The notes below the pieces were generated by a model. It had not been told where the DNA came from. It made no database searches and was given only the letters and a program-made list of their open reading frames with translations. The position numbers and the translations under genes are program-made. Shown here in pieces: positions 9,997-23,400 of a DNA stretch of 64,000 bases. Source of the DNA: Patiria pectinifera (taxonomy: Eukaryota > Echinodermata > Asteroidea > Valvatida > Asterinidae); NCBI GenBank assembly GCA_029964075.1, contig CM057147.1, forward strand, positions 16,947,513 through 17,011,512. Reading direction: 5' to 3'. Positions within the stretch are counted from its first letter, which is position 1, and each line of letters starts with the position of its first letter.

Positions 9997-10110
9997 TTTT
10001 AAACACTGTATACTCAGTGTGTAACCTGAGTATACAGTGTTTAAAAACGTTGGTGAAGGGCAAAACCTAATTTGATTTATATCACCCCGACGCAAAATTC
10101 CATCTTATAA
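9997..10110. mobile_element. Half of a fold-back element, related copy at 55262-55522
   Basis: TTTTAAACACTGTATACTC and its inverted partner form a 50-bp palindrome (9997-10046). This is followed by GTTGGTGAAGGGCAAAACC, then ATTTATATCACC and GCAAAATTCCATC. The same blocks flank a tRNA-like SINE at 55.3 kb. A long A run precedes the palindrome. Confidence 0.65.
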
Positions 10111-10245
10111 TAATAAAAAAATTAACAAAAAGGCCATCTTTACTCACTATTTAGCTGACAAAATGCTCCAAACAAAGTTACACAGTATCTGTGTAGCCAA
10201 GATTCAGGTCTTGAATCATATTTTTTTCTTCAACACTCAGCACTA

Positions 10246-10856
10246 AAGGGTGAGTCAAAGAGAAAGTGACTGAATTAGAAGAAAAAAAAGTAACATAGGG
10301 ATAAAATACATGTTATTGACATGTTAAGTGAAAATGTCACATAGTTTAATAAAAAGATCACAAGTTACCAGTATGTCTACTAAAAAGGTCGCAAAATTCA
10401 GCCATTCACCACTAATCATTTACCTTTCTATGACATGTATGAGCTGGTGAATACCAAATACAATGCAATTTGGACGTTTTCCCACGTCCATGAATGAATG
10501 AAAACTTGCAAAGGAGAAGAGAAAAAAAATAGCCATCAAATATTTCAGAAAAAACAAAAATTGACTTGTTCATCATATTCAAAGCACAAAATCTGACAGT
10601 AAAAATAATGTTTCAATCTTGACTCAAATGATTTTGTATTTGAATGCTTGTGTGTAATCTGTAATTGTCACTCAGCTCAATGGCTTCCAATGGCATTTCA
10701 TCATGGACTGCTTTAAAATCAGGTTTTTTTTAGTTTTTCAAAGGAGTGGAAGAACATGCTCTTTCAAGACATGTACTTCATTGGTGTATCAAATTTGATT
10801 GCTTTCTAAGAAAAGAAAATCAATAATTCAGGTCACTTTCTTTTTGACTCACCCTG
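10246..10856. mobile_element. Tc1/mariner-like non-autonomous element
   Basis: Inverted ends (C/A)AGGGTGAGTCAAA..GAAAGTGAC and GTCACTTTCTTTTTGACTCA..CCTG, bordered by TA on both sides, the target-site duplication typical of the Tc1/mariner group. No transposase frame inside. Confidence 0.7.
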
Positions 10857-11010
10857 TAGAAAATGAAGCCAAGCTATTTTATTTTTAAATATAAGTCAAC
10901 AGTCAATTTTTTTGATCAAGTAAAGTCATAACAGTTTCACATGTTAAACTTTTTGTGTACTTAATTGAAAACTTCAGAATACATGTACAGTATAATTTGG
11001 TTCAGTGGTA

Positions 11011-11399
11011 TACAGCGCACGTATCTACCAACAATTAGCTACTCAAGGTGCTGGTAATTATGTCTATTTTTAAAGACAAGTAAATGAAGTTTATGAGAAA
11101 TATGAGCCCCTTTATGTAGTGCTAGGGTTTGCAAGGTGCTGTGGCGCATATTGCAGCCACCGAGCCAGAAACACAGGGGCAGGCCCTTTTCTTAGCGCTA
11201 AGTGTTACTGGGTTCTTTAACGTGCATTATACAACACACAAACCTGCGGCTTTACGTCCCATCCAAGGGACGAAGCAATAATGGTAAAGTGCCTTGCTCA
11301 AGAGCACAAGCACCATGTTCCCGGTCAGGATTCGAACCCACGTGCCACAACACACAAGTCAAACACCGTAACCATTCGACCACAGCAACCCACATTGAG
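11011..11399 (-). mobile_element. tRNA-derived SINE, family B, copy 1
   Basis: On the minus strand the head has a pol III B box (GGGTTCGAATCC at 11329-11340). The body then includes CTTGAGCAAGGCAC, CGTCC.TTGGATGGGACG, and a tail with GTAGATACGTGCGCTGTATA. Related copies are at 17917-18175 and 47845-48243. Confidence 0.75.
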
Positions 11400-11487
11400 A
11401 ATTGTAGGGTGAGAACTCTACCATGTCTACTGTATCATATACATGTAGTTTGGTCAAAGTGTTGTTTATCATTGCTTGTTGCTGCAG

Positions 11488-14400
11488 GAGGATGAATTTC
11501 AGTGGCTACTTAGGGAGGAGGTTCATCCAGTGTTACAGCAATTGCAACAGTTACTCAAGGTAAGATTTATCAAAACAAATGATCATTTCAAATTTATTTT
11601 ACTATATTTCTTTCTGGTAATGAAACCAATGATTCCTCAAAAGTACCCTAAGCACTGTAGCTCGAAAGCCTGAAGAAATCTGTAGAGAGAAGACAGTGAG
11701 AAGAAATTACAGATTTAGAGGTGGGAGGAAAAGCCCAGAGGAATATTCTGAGGAAAACCCACGGAATCAGGTAGGGACTGAAAACCCAATCCACATATTG
11801 GCCCGGGCCGGATTCGAACCCGGGACACAGCGGTGGAAGGCGAGGAAAGTACCGCTACGCCAACCTGACTCCCCCAAAAAATACGCTCCACCAAGAATAA
11901 AGATAACCTTTTACATAGAATTCTGCCAAAATAATTATGCAATTTTGATAGTTGATTGAATTTAAGCCTGTCACAAAATGTCTTAATTTTTAAAATGCAA
12001 AAAGAAAATTAACAAATAAGATGTTTGAATGTCCTGTACATCTTAAAAGGCCTCATGTATTGACCATTATTAAGTGGGTATATTTTAATCACAATATCAA
12101 TGCCTGTTATTTGTTTAATTGCAGGAAAACACCAGAAGATTTAACATTCCCATTTCAGGTAGGCATATTATTTGTTTCAAATTGTGTAATTATAAACAAA
12201 AAGATTCAACTGTTGAAGAATGGGTAAACTGGTAGATATTTTCCATACTCGAAGTCAAAGTACCGAATGGAGGTTGGGAAGAGCCCCCCCCCCCCTCCTG
12301 AAGAACAGTCATTGGGTCATTTAAATCACAGCAGTAAGATTTTAACTGAGCTTTTTGGGCTGTAGTTGGACTTAATTTCGTTGTTGGAAAAACCAAAAAC
12401 CTTTTCTGATGTGCAAGTTCCAAACAAGACGTGCACCGACCGCAAAGAAGAGTGATTTTTGAGGCCTTTAAAGATGCACTGTCTGTGTTTGTTTCAAATT
12501 TCATCCCAAAGAGCAAATTTTTCAATACAAAAGTTATTCATATTTCAGCAAGAAAGTGATTCGCAAAAAAATCCACCCACATTAGTTGTGGAATTATTAC
12601 TTTAATCCTAACCCCTTGAGTGGTTTACTAGGAACCTTCCTCACTCTTGCAAAATGCAACACCATATGGTAATCTCTACGCCAAACTGTTTGACTCTGAT
12701 TATTGGTGGTATGCCTAACCAGTAAAGCATAATCAGTTTACTAGTGTAATACTCACTCCAACATATTCCAACAAAACATGCAGTTGGAAGTTGAAAAATG
12801 CAGTTAACCCTTAAAAAAAACACCAGCCGGTCAAACTCCAACACCAGGGTTTGTTGGAATCTGTTAGAGTGACTATTGTACTAGTAAACTGATTGGGCAT
12901 TACATTGCGTTAGGCATACCCCCAGTAAGCAGAGTCCAACAGTTTTTGCGTACAGTTTACCATATGGTGTTGGAATTTGCAGGAGTGAGGAAGGTTCCTA
13001 GTAAATTACTCTTAGGGTAAGGGTTAAAATGCATTGTAAAGCGAAGATATTTCAAATTTGTTGAAGAGTCTCTAGAGAGGGCATCCTCAACCGACCTTCA
13101 AATTTGTAATTAATTATTGTGGTTTTCTGCTGTACAATCAAATTGTGTGCCCCAAGCCATATTATGAGATACTTGGTCGTTCCTACTCGATGCACTGTGT
13201 ACACAGTACCAGCTGTCCTCCAAGGAACCACTTGACAAATTAATTGATTTATCATGAAGGCGATAATATCCTCCAGGCACTAGGATACATCCACGGCCCA
13301 TTGATATTTTACCTCATTTACATATTTCTCATCTTACGGGTAGTGCAGATATCGTATGCGTGCTAGCCAGATCGTTCCAACTCATGTTACTACAGTCAAT
13401 ACATAACCACAATTTTTATTACCATACGGTGTTTTAATCAAGATTGTGATGTGTACAGTGAACATCACATGATTTGATTTTTATAGTGCTCACATGTGAA
13501 AAGTTGTCTTTTTGTTGTTTCTGAAAAGCCAGGGGGGTTTTTTTTGGGGGGGGGGTATATATTTTACAGACATGTTAAATTTGGTGTATGCATGCCTTTT
13601 GGGTGTGGCACCTTGAAAAAAAGATTGCGTGTAAATGTTGTCCGAAAATTTTCTCATAGAAATGCATAGGCCTACATTCCATACCGTAGGCCTATGTGAT
13701 TTCTTTTTCATTGCGGACCATGCATGTGGACAAATTTTAGCGTCGCGTAACACCCTTACAGATTTTCCTACATTATTGCGCTTTTCAACCAAAAAAAAAG
13801 GCTTTATGAATTGGAATAAAAGAGTAGTTACTCGGTCTTAATGCCGTTTAAAACCTTGCAAGGTTGTGGCCTTGATGACTTGCAGGTCACAGGTCACGCA
13901 AAATCTATCCAATCAGGGATTAGATTCGTCAGCGGTTCCCACAGTCCTGTTTGCAGGGCTGGGGTACGAGCAAAATGCATAACGACCTCGAATGTGGTAT
14001 CGAAGGGAACGGCAAGACCTTTCATTTGAGTGGTGTGCCAGTCAGATGGAATATGGATAATTGTATTTTTGTAAAAAAAAAATTAAAGATCTAATCACCT
14101 GTTTGGGGGCTCAAATTATGGATTTTACAAATCCAAACACATAATTGAGGTTTTAAAATGAAAATGGATACACAAACATGACAAAGAAGAATAAATCCGT
14201 CCGAGTACATCCGGCACCATGGTGTTTTTAGCCAATTTCTACTACAGCTTAAAAGTTCCTTAACCCTAATGATCCCCAACCAGCCAAACTACCAACACCA
14301 GGAATTGTTGGGATCTGTTGGGATTAGTACTGCACTAGTAAACTGACTGTGCTTCGGGTGGGAATTTAGGTATACCACAATTAAACAGAGTCCAACTGTT

Positions 14401-17400
14401 TGTGCGCACAGTTTACCATATGGTGTTGGGATTTGCAAGGATGAGGAAGGTTCCTAGTAAATCACCCTGGGGAGTTAGGGTTAATCATTTTAGTGACTAA
14501 TATATTACCTTTTATCAGACTTAAAGTCCACTTTATGATTATACTTATGCACACTTTTCAATTTTCCAAAATGTACGTCCACCACCGTGAAACTGCCCAT
14601 ATGCTTTGGGTACTTGTTTACGTTTACAACCAATAAAAACAAAAAAGGAATGATTTTAATAAATTTTTCTTGTGTGGTATATTCCATGAAGTTGAAAAGG
14701 TTATGTAAGCAGTAATATTGAATGAATTTGCCAAAAATACATGCTGTTTATGATTTTTTTAAAATCATCTCTGTGCAAAGCTGAAATTTAATTACTTCTG
14801 AATTATTCATTGATACGCTCTCGCACTTAAGATTAATTGCATGTACGGGCATTCCATCATCATATTGCCAACAGGAGACAGTATAATAAATTGACGCATG
14901 TATTTTGTACAGATCAAGTGCCTAACTCCCTAGACACTTTTGCTAGGATGCATCCTCATAATCCTGCAAAATCATTCAGTTACCTCCATGTAAAAATTTC
15001 ATACAGACTGAATCCTGCAAAATCCTCCAATATTTCGCGAATGTGGTCCATGGAGGGGTGACCACCAAGGGCGGATCCAGAACACATTTTTTTGGGGGGG
15101 GGGGGGCAAAAAGTGTGTCCAAAAAAATTACCGCGTGGGGTTCGGGGCCCACTTAAGGGCCCGAAAATGTTTTGGATTGTAGATGTCTGTGGTGCGATCT
15201 GAGGCAATTTCTGACCACTTTAACCAATGTTTTTTGAGGAAAAGTTGGTGGTGTACTCATTGACTGCCTTTATTGCAAGTCACTAAAAAAAAATGGGATT
15301 CGTTTTTTTTTAATATTTGTTTAGCGATCCTCGGACAGAACCTTAAAATGGTGGTTGTGTTTAAAATTCCATAACTTGAAAAGTGCATAAGTGATTTGAA
15401 TTATTCTTGTACTAAAAGAAAGCTTATGAATTGGGCTTTCATATCTTAGATTTTGAAAATGCTACATGCAGAACTTCGTAAAACAACGGTCCCAACATTT
15501 GGGTTTCGGTTTTTTTACTCACCCTGTATACTAAATTATTTGAAAATGGACAGCCCTAGGCATATTTTTATTATTTATATTGACATAATTCTCGTCTAAT
15601 GTTTGTATTTTTGTTACAGTCGGGCTGGCCAAGTTAGTCAAGCCCGAGACCTTTGTTCTTTCAAGCTCCAAGTAAGTACAAAGTGCACTCGTATTTATTT
15701 ATTTTAAACATTTAGTGAGCTGATAATACTTACTTGGGAAGTATTCCATATGTTTATTATTACAGGCAGAAAAATTATTAATCATCCAGATAAGCAGTGA
15801 CACTGAGAGTCTGGAGATACAATACATGACTACAGGTCGTGTTTTACTATACTCTCGAGGACAAGGCTTTGTGTTTCCCTTTGTCCCTGTACATGTCCCA
15901 TAGACTAAGTACACACACTCACAATCGAGGACCGTTTTCAACAAAAGATGAATGCTCGAGGACAACACAGAATCTGTTGTTCTCCCTTTGTCTGTCTGTC
16001 TGTCTATGGGGTGTACATGTGTATGTGGTACATACATACATGAAGACATACAAATATTGCCCTGTGCTGTATGAAGTAACAGGCCAATAGTATTTTATGG
16101 CCTATTTAGGTTGTTAAATAAAAAGATGTATAATTTTGCTGGTTGTGACATTGATTTTGAACAAAATATTAACATGGCATTGTGAGAAGATTGGTGCATC
16201 CTGGAAAGGTTGCAGGATAGTACAAATTATAAAAAAGTGCTAGTCACATACAATTCTAATTATCTTCAAGCAAACTTGATAAGTTGATCCATTGCAACAA
16301 ACCGTGCTACATTATCCCATGTAGTGCAGTCCATACCGCCCTCCGTGTGTCGCGCTATTCTAAGATGTGTGTGCCATTCCTGCTGCACGCACGTGCAATA
16401 CGGAAAACTGCTCTACAACGCACGGTGCGAATTCCATCTCGAAAAACTGTGCATCAAATTTGCTTGAAGATAAATTCGTTATCCCACGAACGCCCGTGGA
16501 ACATGGAAAATGTAGTGCGTCTGTGTCCGACGTACCACTCGGCCTTTGGCCTCGTCACCTCGCGCCATACGGCACACAGACACACTACATTATTCCATGT
16601 TCCACTTGCGCTCGTGGGATAACTAATATTATCACCTTCAACAGCGTTCTGTAATTTTGCATGTTAAATTTATTAGCTCACTCAGCTCATTTTGTATTCT
16701 AAACACGCTGGAAGTCAAAACACTCGGCACTGAAAGTACTTAGTTGAACGTGTCCCAAGTGCATTGAGTGTTTACCTTTTATACATGTATACCGGTAGTG
16801 ATACAGAAGAGAAAAATTCTGAACTTGTTTATTTTCTCTAGAGATTACAGGCTTAAGAGGCTTCATGGTTTTACAGTCTCACTACAGCTACTGATAGAAT
16901 GGACTTTGATTTGCCTGTAATCATTTGTTTGCCAATTTTGAGAAAAAGCTGAGCATAATATTATTATAAATTGCAATTAGCATTTTTTATATTGATTGCA
17001 GTGGGGCTGACTACGCAAAAGGAGTAGTGACATTAGTTGCTGATGATATCTGCCGTGCAGTGAGTAGTAAATCTTTAACCAGGTTTAGTTTGTGTTGTGT
17101 TCAATACAGTCCAATTCAATAATGTTTTATTGATTAAAATTCATCAACAGAAAAATTACTCAGAATTTTATTATTTTGTAATGATGAATACAAATATCCT
17201 GAGTTTGAACTGCAAATTTGAAAAGTATCAACCTGTATTAAAACTTGACCTTTGTTTGAATTTCAGAATAATGATTACTTTTTTTCAGGGTATTCATTGC
17301 CCTGTTACATGTACATGTGTCAACTAATTTTTTGTTTTGCTTTTTGTCCCTAGGAACTAACACTACGCTTGCACAGAAATGCAAATCAAGTGGCAAAGAC

Positions 17401-20400
17401 AGCCATACGGGAAGACATTCCATGGAAACTACAGCAGGTAAACTCCAATATATCAATATATCAATGCTGCTGCAGATCAAACTGGATTGAACCGGATCAA
17501 ACCGGACTGATCACATAATCCATTTGGAGTGAACCTGATAAAGGTGGATTGAACCAGATCAAACAGGAGTGACCCAGCTCAAACAGGATTAAAATATATA
17601 AAATTGGATTGAACCAGATCAAACTAGATTTAACCAGATCAAACTAGATTGAACCAGACCAAACTAGATTGAACCAGATCACACTGGATTGAATCACTGT
17701 TATGCAGGACAGACTGGGAACCAGATTTATCTGGCTGGACTGGAAAGTAAACAAGATTTATTGTACAAGATTTATTGTACAAGAAAATGTCAGGCATTGA
17801 AAAGTAAATGTGTAATAATGAATGAAAATATGGGAATATCAATCTTTCAATGATAGTAATCAAGCAACATGTGTTGTTTTGGGAAACCCTACATACATTA
17901 CCTGGCCTGTAACCCTGTCGGTGGAGTGTCATGGCCTAGAGGTTCAGAGCAGTCTCATGCTCTGGTGTTTCAGAGGCAGCACAATGTGGGTTCGAGCCCG
18001 GGTCTGGACACTTGTGCCCTTAAGCAAGGCACTTCACCATTATTGCTTCGTCCTTCGAATGGAACATAATGCCGTAGGTCCCGTGTATTGTATAATGCAA
18101 TGCATGTAAAAGAACTCAGTAACACTTATCGCTAAGAGAAGGGGTTTGCCCCGGTGTTTCTGGCCTCCTGTTAAAATTATTTAGGAAAAGAACCAACCAA
18201 GTACCCTCACAGTATACTTTAAACTTAACACAGTGAAAATTGAGTTGAATTCGGAAGTAAAAAGGAAATAAAGCCCACACATTCATACAATGACAATGTT
18301 TGAGAGATATTGTTTGATTTGATAACCCAGGTACAAGATGCTGGTTATCATTTGTACTCACATATTCTTACAATGACAATGAACTCAGAGATGTTGTTTG
18401 ATGTGATAACCAGGTACAAGATGCGGGTAATCATTTGTACTCGGCGCTAGACGCAGTCTGCAGGATGGACATTGATTACGAGTTCAGAACAGGCAGCGAG
18501 GTCACAAAGGTAATTCAATGGAGGTCTTATCCTAACAGAACCATAATTTTCACTGGTCCCCAGAGAAGGCATCCCGCTGATCCTTACATGTCGACTGGAT
18601 AGCGTACAGAGAACCGCAGAAGGAAATACCGGTAATTTCAAGCCATATTGGGGAGACCGGTTGGTGTTCTATAAAGGACAACTTGCAGACCTAGGTCCGT
18701 TCTAAAACAAAGTGATTCACTTTTGCAATATCTTGACTCATCTTGTTCACCTTTTGTCCTTCACGGTTCACAGTTCGAATGTTGCGGTTTACCTCGTGAA
18801 CGCCGCAGTTCACTTTCTGCAACATTTGGAAATTGTAATCACGGCGGAAGCTTATCCTTTTGTAGAACATCATAATTTGTGTACGTGAACAAAAAGCGTG
18901 TCAAATATTGAGAAGTTTTGTATATCAGCAGCACTTTTTGGAAAACCAGGGGCGAACCCGTCAAAAAGCGACATAAGTTAAAGAACGGAGTAATGGGTAT
19001 CTGCTTTGGTAACAAGTACCCCCTCACCGGCAAAGAAAGTACAGTTGGGGGTGACCGACCTAAGCCATCTTGCCTGACTGCAATTTTGCCGCGATGCGCG
19101 GCCGTAACACTGTGTGTACGTAGTACAAATCCCCTGGTGTACATGCGTCACACACAAGGAATGGTGCGCGTCAACCCGCTAAATGTCCCGCCCATGGGAC
19201 GTCGTTGCTAGGTAAAAGGGCGCCCTCTTTTGTTGGCACACTGAGCCCATAATCCTCTTTGTATCTGATTGACTGACTCGCTGACCGACTATCACTTGTG
19301 AATTAGACTTCATAAGTCTCACTGTTTCCTCCAAAAAAATTGAATATTTGTTCTATGATCCATGAAAGAGCAAGTACCTACGCATTTTAATGAGAAAGAT
19401 TGAAAAATTCCAAATTTCCAAATTTGTTTTAACTTGCAGAGGGGTATGAACAATTCAGTAAGCCTTGGCACCAAAAAATGTGATGGCGATTTCCCCAAGT
19501 TCTGTAAGGGTTTACCTTCAACCTTCCAATAAATCCCATTTGAATCTAGGTAATTTCTGATTTGGAGCAGTAGAAGAGACCTGTTATTATACACCTGTGC
19601 ATTGATATTCTTGTAGATTCTGTTGGATTAAGCAGGTACATGTATCACAGTTTGTTTGCTGGCAGATTCTGTTGATAGATCTGCCAGTTTCGATCTAATC
19701 CAGTTGTTATTCTTTATCTCTCCTTATTAAAGTCGCGACATTATTTCCCCAAATGTACATGCACTTACCTTTTTCCTTTTGATTTCGGGTGGGTGTTCTT
19801 CCACAACTAGTTGATGGATGAGGTGATGAATCAACTGAAGAAAGGCAGGCATCAGCTGCTGAATCCCATCCACCCAACATTGCACGACCTGTACTACAGC
19901 AAGTGCTCGGTGAGTGGATCCACTAATTCTTCAACTGTGCGTCGTTCATACACAGTGATTGACTTTTTGGCAAATCTGTAAGAATTGTTTTAATGGCTCA
20001 TGAGAGAAGAGTACACTTCCAAGGAAGGGGCTTTGCGTTTAATTTTGTAAATGTTTAGCAAATATATTATGCACCATTTAAACGTTTAAATGTTTAGTAA
20101 CTTTACAAAGGCTGAGATTTGAAAGTTTGCATGGTTGAAAGATACTAAGATAAGATATGTTTGCGGTGACACCATGTGAATAAATCTCTTTTGTGAGTAC
20201 GTGTGGTTCTGAAAAGAACCGGATGGTTCGAAACGTTGAGTCCCTCCGGTTCTTTTCAGAACCACACATGGTGTCACCGCAAACGTATCTTGTCTTTACA
20301 AAGGCTGCCATTGATTTGAATTTTGGGTTTTGGTTTCTTTTACGGGTAATAGGGTACCTGGTTCCTGTACTACCCATAAATGCACACCACCCCAGGTACA

Positions 20401-23400
20401 TGTACCTTTTCTCAACCATGCAAAACCTCCTTTTGAAGGAGAAGTTCCTTACGGTAGATTTCCTGGTGGTAGATATTTTGAAAAAATCTATCACAATAAG
20501 TCTTGCTAGCTGTTTATTCTTATCCATTCTCTTGATTCACTTGACAGAAAGCATTCAACCCACCCTTGCCAAACGAGATACTTATAGATTTTTACGTCCA
20601 GGGCAACAAGCTTAACATGTGCACCTACTTCTTGCATCCGGTGCACATAACCAAGACACCGGTGAGTTAACTTATTCATTACTAGTCGGCATTCAGCCAG
20701 CCTGAGCCTAGTCTGAGGATCAGACATTCACGTGTGCAGAGCCAACATGAACCAACGTCTGATATATCCGAGCATGCAAATTTTATAAGACCCTGCACGC
20801 CAGCCAATCAGAGTTGACTTATTCATTACTATTCCTTACTTATTCATTACTATTCAGCATTCAGCCAGCCTGAGCCTAGTCTGAGGATCAGACATTCACG
20901 TGTGCAGATTCACACAAACGAATGTCTGATATATGCGAGCATGCAGATTTTATGTGACCCTGCACGCCCGACTTTTGAGACTGTGACCTCATTTCGACCA
21001 GAAATGTTGACTAGGCTATTGATTGGTCAATTTGGCTGCCATGGTTTTGTAAAACAACAATGGGTTATCGAAGCACCGATATAGAAGGCACCCGCTGAAT
21101 GGTCACAATCTGGATGTCAAGAGGCTGTCTTGTTTTGCATAATCAATCGCTGAATCTGTGCGAATGTTATAGACGCTTGTATGCAAGCGTCTATTCCATA
21201 GACTAGCCTGAGCCCGGATAACCATCAAAAATCTTTCGACTTGTTTCCAGTTGGGACCCTTGGTAAAAGATAAGGAATGGAAATGATAGTTTTAGAGTAT
21301 GAAAACCTATCCAGTATTCACCGATGCCATACCTGGCTCCAGTTGCAAGTTTGGTGTGCAGTCTATTTTGAATGTAGATGTGTTTGCTTTGTAGAGAGTA
21401 GATTTATCCACAAACTTGCTCAGATAAAGTGAAGTATCACAGTCAATGTGTGAGCTTGCACAGTACACTTACAGTATAAAATTTGAGTGAGCACATCTTT
21501 TTTTTTGGTTCAGACAAATATGGTTAACAGCCATATAGCATCTGTGTCTGACCTTAATTTCACCCTATCCTTTTGTATCAGATTTCAATTTAATCCTAAC
21601 TGGTCCTTGCTAATTAGATGAAAACAAAAATCTACACTGTTTGATTCATTGTGTCATGTTGGTCGAAATGATTTCTTGATTGCTTTCCTTTTTGCTGTTT
21701 GTTGTCCACAGAGCAAACATGCTGCAGTATCCGCAGAGAAAAACCCTGCCAATTTATTGTAAGTAGGAAACGAACAGAGTATTTGACTTTGGTATTTGTT
21801 GGAATTATTTCAAGCCTTTTCTTTGATGCGATTATAAAAATGATAGTATTGTATGGTTTGATTAGATTATTGTTGCCAGTAAGAATTTTAACCAACCACC
21901 ATATCCAACGCAACACCTGCTTCTAAATATCGAGTAGTGTTTATCCGTGCAATTGACCAATCAATTGGTCAAATTTATTAACAATTTAGGGGAGAATGCA
22001 ATATTAAACAGGCAGTAACTCGAGGTTTTACGTCAATGTTTTATCTTTACTTTGAGGTTTACCCTCGTTTAGCAGGGTTTTGCGGAGTACCTCTTGGTAG
22101 AACCTCATATTACCCTTTGTTTAATTTTGCATTCTTCCTCACCAAAACCCTGTTTGTCTTTGCACCCTGCTAAAAAAAAAATGGAACAGAATCCATCAAA
22201 AAAAAAATTCTACAGCCTGACAACCTCAACAGACAGAAGAAAAGGTAGCTTCACAGATCAACAGAGACCATCAAAACTTGCCATGACAAACAAAAACAAC
22301 ATAGGTTGAGGGAAAGTAGTGCAAAATTACTGGTCCTCAGGTGTGGCTGATATGGACATCTACCAATAAAAGAAGCGCATTTGGCTAATGAATATGTATG
22401 AGGTGTTATAAAAACCAATACGTACACTTTTGCTTTGTTCAGGGAATTGGGTTCACTGAAGTACGAAGTTACTGGTCAGTACACGGTGAACTGTGCTGTG
22501 CCGTGGCTGGGTGAAGCACTGACGCTCTTTACTGTAGCTCTCCAGACTTGCCAAGAACTTAAGAACAAGGTAAGAGAAAACAAATAGCTGAATTAAAAAA
22601 AAAATTGCTTGTTTGACAAAGGGTCAGTAAGCCATTTGCGAATAACCTGTACCCTTTGCGAGTAACATTGGAATATCATCTGGTACACTGACTTGCTCAT
22701 AATGCTTGGCACGTTTTAACTTTGAATTCTCCAGACCAAAGGCATTGTTGCTAATCACATGATTTGGGGCAAGCTCTTGCATAGTTACATAAAGGACACT
22801 CAGCATCAATACGTTGCTCACAATGGGTGAAAATGGCACAAAGACACCAGACCATTCCGGAGCTGGGGGTTGCTAGCGTAAGGCTAGCCCCGAATCATGT
22901 GATATAGCAACAGTCTCCTTGGTCTGGAGAATTCAAAGTTAAAACGTGCCAAGCATTCAAGCAAGTCAGTGTACCAGATGTTACTCAAATTTAATATGCA
23001 AATGGCTTATTTCATGGTTCTCTGCAAAGCAATGAAATTTAGCGAAATTGCTACCAAGATCCAAAGTCTGTCTTGTTATTTTCTACAAATTGATAATGAA
23101 AGCAATATTATTTTATTGTTTTGCAGTGCTAGCTGTAACATTGTCCAATAGGTTTTAGTGATGGTAATTCTAGACTTTTATTTTACGAGTCGGCCATGTG
23201 AAATTGAAAGCAAGGTAAAAAAACTAAGGCTAAAAAAAAACAACTTGAGTCTCCGGTTTCTGGTATGCGCACGCACACGCGTCGCCGTAGCCATGCGCGT
23301 CGGCAAAATGAAAAAGGTTTTTTTTTTTCAATGAAAGATGATGTCTCAAAACAGCCAAACTCACTGGTTTGACTGGAATCCTGCTGCTGCACAATTTTAA

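Larger units (their letters stand above)
7404..11487. other. No gene seen; repeat-rich region upstream of the first visible ROGDI exon
   Basis: About 4 kb with no coding exon I can support. It holds a fold-back element (7537-7728), a GACA microsatellite (8923-8954), a 50-bp palindrome at 9997-10046 with flanking repeat DNA to about 10110, a Tc1/mariner-like element (10246-10856) and a SINE (11011-11399). ROGDI's start-codon exon should lie here, but I could not identify it. Confidence 0.6.

Noticed and set aside
16284..16654. Overlapping open frames of about 100 codons in a ROGDI intron
   Set aside because: They coincide with the hairpin element at 16478-16623 and its flank; both arms are non-coding inverted repeats.
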